Of a stretch of 46,378 nt of DNA, positions 44,804 through 46,378 are shown in pieces. The position numbers and the translations under genes are program-made. Within the stretch, counting starts at the first letter, position 1; each line of letters opens with the position of its first letter. Location of the stretch: assembly GCA_013619145.1 (NCBI GenBank), contig JABXKR010000285.1, positions 1 to 46,378 on the forward strand, read 5' to 3'. This stretch comes from Psychromonas sp. Lineage in GTDB: Bacteria; Pseudomonadota; Gammaproteobacteria; Enterobacterales; Psychromonadaceae. A model generated the notes under the pieces. It was given only the letters and a program-made list of their open reading frames with translations, did not search any database and was not told the origin of the DNA.

Positions 44804-45778
44804 TTATTCTTTAGTTGGCAATTTTTTTCTGGCTAATGGATATTTCCCGCAATGTGGACATTTCCCGCCATAGGGACCTTTTTTTAAGAAGGTTATAGTC
44901 TCTTCTAAATCCTCTGGTCTAAGTTCTAATTTTTCAGTTATCTCCTTAAGCTCACGATACTCGTCTCCATCAATAAGGCCATCAGATAGGACGTCTTTTA
45001 CCTCTGCATCAAGGTTACGTTTTCGCTCTCTTAACTCTTCGCCAAAACGAGCAGCGAGCATCGCTGTGGGTAAGGCCACCAGACCGACACCGATCAGCAT
45101 GATAATGGTTGCCACTACTTTCCCTAAAATAGTTACAGGCGTAACATCACCATAACCAACAGTGGTCATGGTTACGACAGCCCACCAAAGTGAGTGCAGT
45201 ATATTTCCAAAGACTTCAGGTTGCGCTTCGCTTTCTAAGGTGTACATCAAACTTGCTGCGATAACGATAAGAAACATCATCACCATTATTGCAGCTGCAA
45301 TATTTTTTAATTCCTTTACTATCACAGTCAAAAATATGTTGAAGCCTTTAAAATAATGCATAAGTTTTAACAGTCGTAATACGCGTAACAAACGTAAATA
45401 ACGTAAATCGATCATAATAAAAAATGAGATGAAAAAAGGTGCGATAGCGATTAAATCAATAACAGCGATAGGTGAAATCATATAACGAAGACGCGCTTCT
45501 AAGGAGGAGTGGTGCTTAAAGCGTTTACCCTCAATACAAGCCCAGACTCTGACTAAGTATTCAATTGAAAAAATGAACACTGAGATTATCTCGAACAGGG
45601 CGAATTGTGTTGAGTATTGTCGACTTATGTCACAGTCAGACTCGATGATAACAGCAGCAACGTTTGCAAGTATAAGTGCAATCAATAGCGAGTTAATATG
45701 TTTGGCAATTAAGGATTGGTAAATATCCCCTTCAAGCAATTGAAAAGATTTTTTTCGTAACTTAGACAAGTTTGACAT
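44804..45778 (-). CDS. Voltage-gated potassium channel with zinc-ribbon tail
   Basis: A 324-residue inner-membrane protein with six membrane segments. S4 carries regularly spaced Arg (LRYLRLLRVLRLLKLMHYFKG is the region; RxxRxxRxxK pattern near residue 128-140). The pore loop has the K+ filter TTVGYGD (near residue 202). The C-terminal cytoplasmic tail has an acidic loop, DGLIDGDEYRELKEI, that looks like a short EF-hand or SHOCT-like segment, and ends in CPHCGKYPLARKK, half of a zinc ribbon. Such Kv-type channels are known in bacteria; the tail is unusual and may sense Ca2+ or a metal (inference). The ATG 45778 has AAGGTGC upstream. Confidence 0.88.
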   Translation of the reverse strand: MSNLSKLRKKSFQLLEGDIYQSLIAKHINSLLIALILANVAAVIIESDCDISRQYSTQFALFEIISVFIFSIEYLVRVWACIEGKRFKHHSSLEARLRYMISPIAVIDLIAIAPFFISFFIMIDLRYLRLLRVLRLLKLMHYFKGFNIFLTVIVKELKNIAAAIMVMMFLIVIAASLMYTLESEAQPEVFGNILHSLWWAVVTMTTVGYGDVTPVTILGKVVATIIMLIGVGLVALPTAMLAARFGEELRERKRNLDAEVKDVLSDGLIDGDEYRELKEITEKLELRPEDLEETITFLKKGPYGGKCPHCGKYPLARKKLPTKE

Positions 45779-45868
45779 AAAGCACCTTAGCTATTATTAA
45801 TATTTAAGAAACAGAGCTAATAGTATTTATTATGAAATAGATTTGAAATTTAACCATAAGGATTTGCA

Positions 45869-45937
45869 ATGAAAGCAAAATCCTGCGTGATTGCTGTCAC
45901 AGGCGATAGAGATATTGGTACGACAATTTCAAAGTAA
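45869..45937 (+). pseudogene. Possible fragment of a short-chain dehydrogenase gene
   Basis: Twenty-two codons starting MKAKSCVIAVTGDRDIGTTI then a stop resemble the nucleotide-binding N-terminus of short-chain dehydrogenases (VTGxxxxIG), with GGATTTGCA ahead. Nothing further matches. The region 45938-46200 shows no other gene. Tentative. Confidence 0.3.
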
Positions 45938-46258
45938 GTGTCGAGGGCACTTACTTTGTTGAGCATATCAAAAGACTACTTGCAAATGCGAAGCGTTAAC
46001 TACTAACAGCTATGGCTGATGGCTGATGGGGCGGATCGTTTGCACGCGAAAATTGCCTTAGATAAAATCTCACCGTCTTAGTTGTATTGTAAACATAAGC
46101 TTGCTGTTTTATCGCATAGGTTCCGCTAGATGTTCGTAATAAATATACTGTTATAGAAAATTAATACAGTTTCGCTGTAATAGAACAGTCCTATTTGTTT
46201 AATAAAGCAACGAATTGTTCGTTAATTGTTCGTTCGGTTGCTAATTGCAAATAAACAC

Positions 46259-46286
46259 TTGCCAATGTGATCGCTATCTCTATAAT
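46259..46286 (+). promoter_or_regulatory. Stable-RNA-type promoter at the right edge
   Basis: TTGCCA, a 16-base spacer and TATAAT, followed by the GC discriminator GCGACCCC, behind an AT-rich upstream stretch. The layout is that of an rRNA or tRNA operon P1 promoter. The following 90 bases (to 46378) hold no gene start, as expected for an rRNA leader; the RNA itself would lie beyond the window. Confidence 0.6.
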
Positions 46287-46378
46287 GCGACCCCACAGAC
46301 ACGGGGCACAACGCAAGTTACCCAGTGACTGAGAACGAAAGAGGTTACTTTTTAATGACGTTAAACGTTGATTGAAAA

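Overview
The window looks like chromosome of a marine, cold- or deep-water gammaproteobacterium, most like Psychromonas and its Vibrio/Shewanella/Moritella neighbours. The base composition is AT-rich. Many proteins closely resemble Vibrionales/Alteromonadales families (PomA/PomB sodium-driven flagellar stator, RluF, RlmG, the xseB-ispA-dxs block divergent from pomAB). This assignment is an inference from protein resemblance; no 16S gene is present.

Layout, left to right. 1-2.7 kb: the C-terminal part of pyrD behind an unrelated N-terminal reading frame, then an NSS-type Na+ symporter. 2.7-7.7 kb: rlmG (minus), a GH18-fold lipoprotein with its catalytic acid replaced, a PhnA/YjdM protein and a chemoreceptor (minus). 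8.2-14.6 kb: tRNA-Leu(UAA), a small membrane zinc-ribbon protein ending in a 9-bp tandem repeat, a SulP permease, then an overlapping rluF-thiL-pgpA-solute-binding-protein run. 14.7-19.8 kb: xseB-ispA-dxs (minus) back to back with pomA-pomB. 19.9-26.4 kb: cutC, a RIO-family kinase, an MltF-type lytic transglycosylase convergent with an AmpG-type permease, and RNase D. 26.7-31.1 kb: leuC-leuD followed by a gene that looks like (R)-citramalate synthase rather than leuA, then a DUF3010 protein. 31.2-37.2 kb: a large six-hairpin glycosidase lipoprotein, a 352-bp inverted-repeat element, a TRIC/YicG-type channel and a YidA-like phosphatase. 37.4-41.3 kb: a CWC protein and a trehalose/maltodextrin locus (LamB-type porin, treR, decayed treB). 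41.5-46.4 kb: a second chemoreceptor, a STAS-like small protein, a voltage-gated K+ channel and, at the right edge, a strong stable-RNA-type promoter.

Three things stand out. (1) The trehalose locus records its own history. The porin 3' end plus treR was duplicated; the left copy lost about 0.8 kb but kept a clean operator-like palindrome that now sits in front of the intact porin. The treB gene beside the intact treR has lost its EIIB part, carries several frameshifts and holds a 44-bp repeat in four copies. (2) A dispersed repeat, complete as a 352-bp element with inverted ends, has ends that read as an outward sigma70 promoter (TTGCAT, 16 bp, TATAAT). Solo ends with exactly that spacing lie just upstream of phnA, rluF and mltF. 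(3) leuCD adjoin a citramalate-synthase-like gene, which suggests a threonine-independent route to isoleucine that shares the LeuCD isomerase.

No CRISPR array, prophage, integrase or intact insertion sequence was seen.
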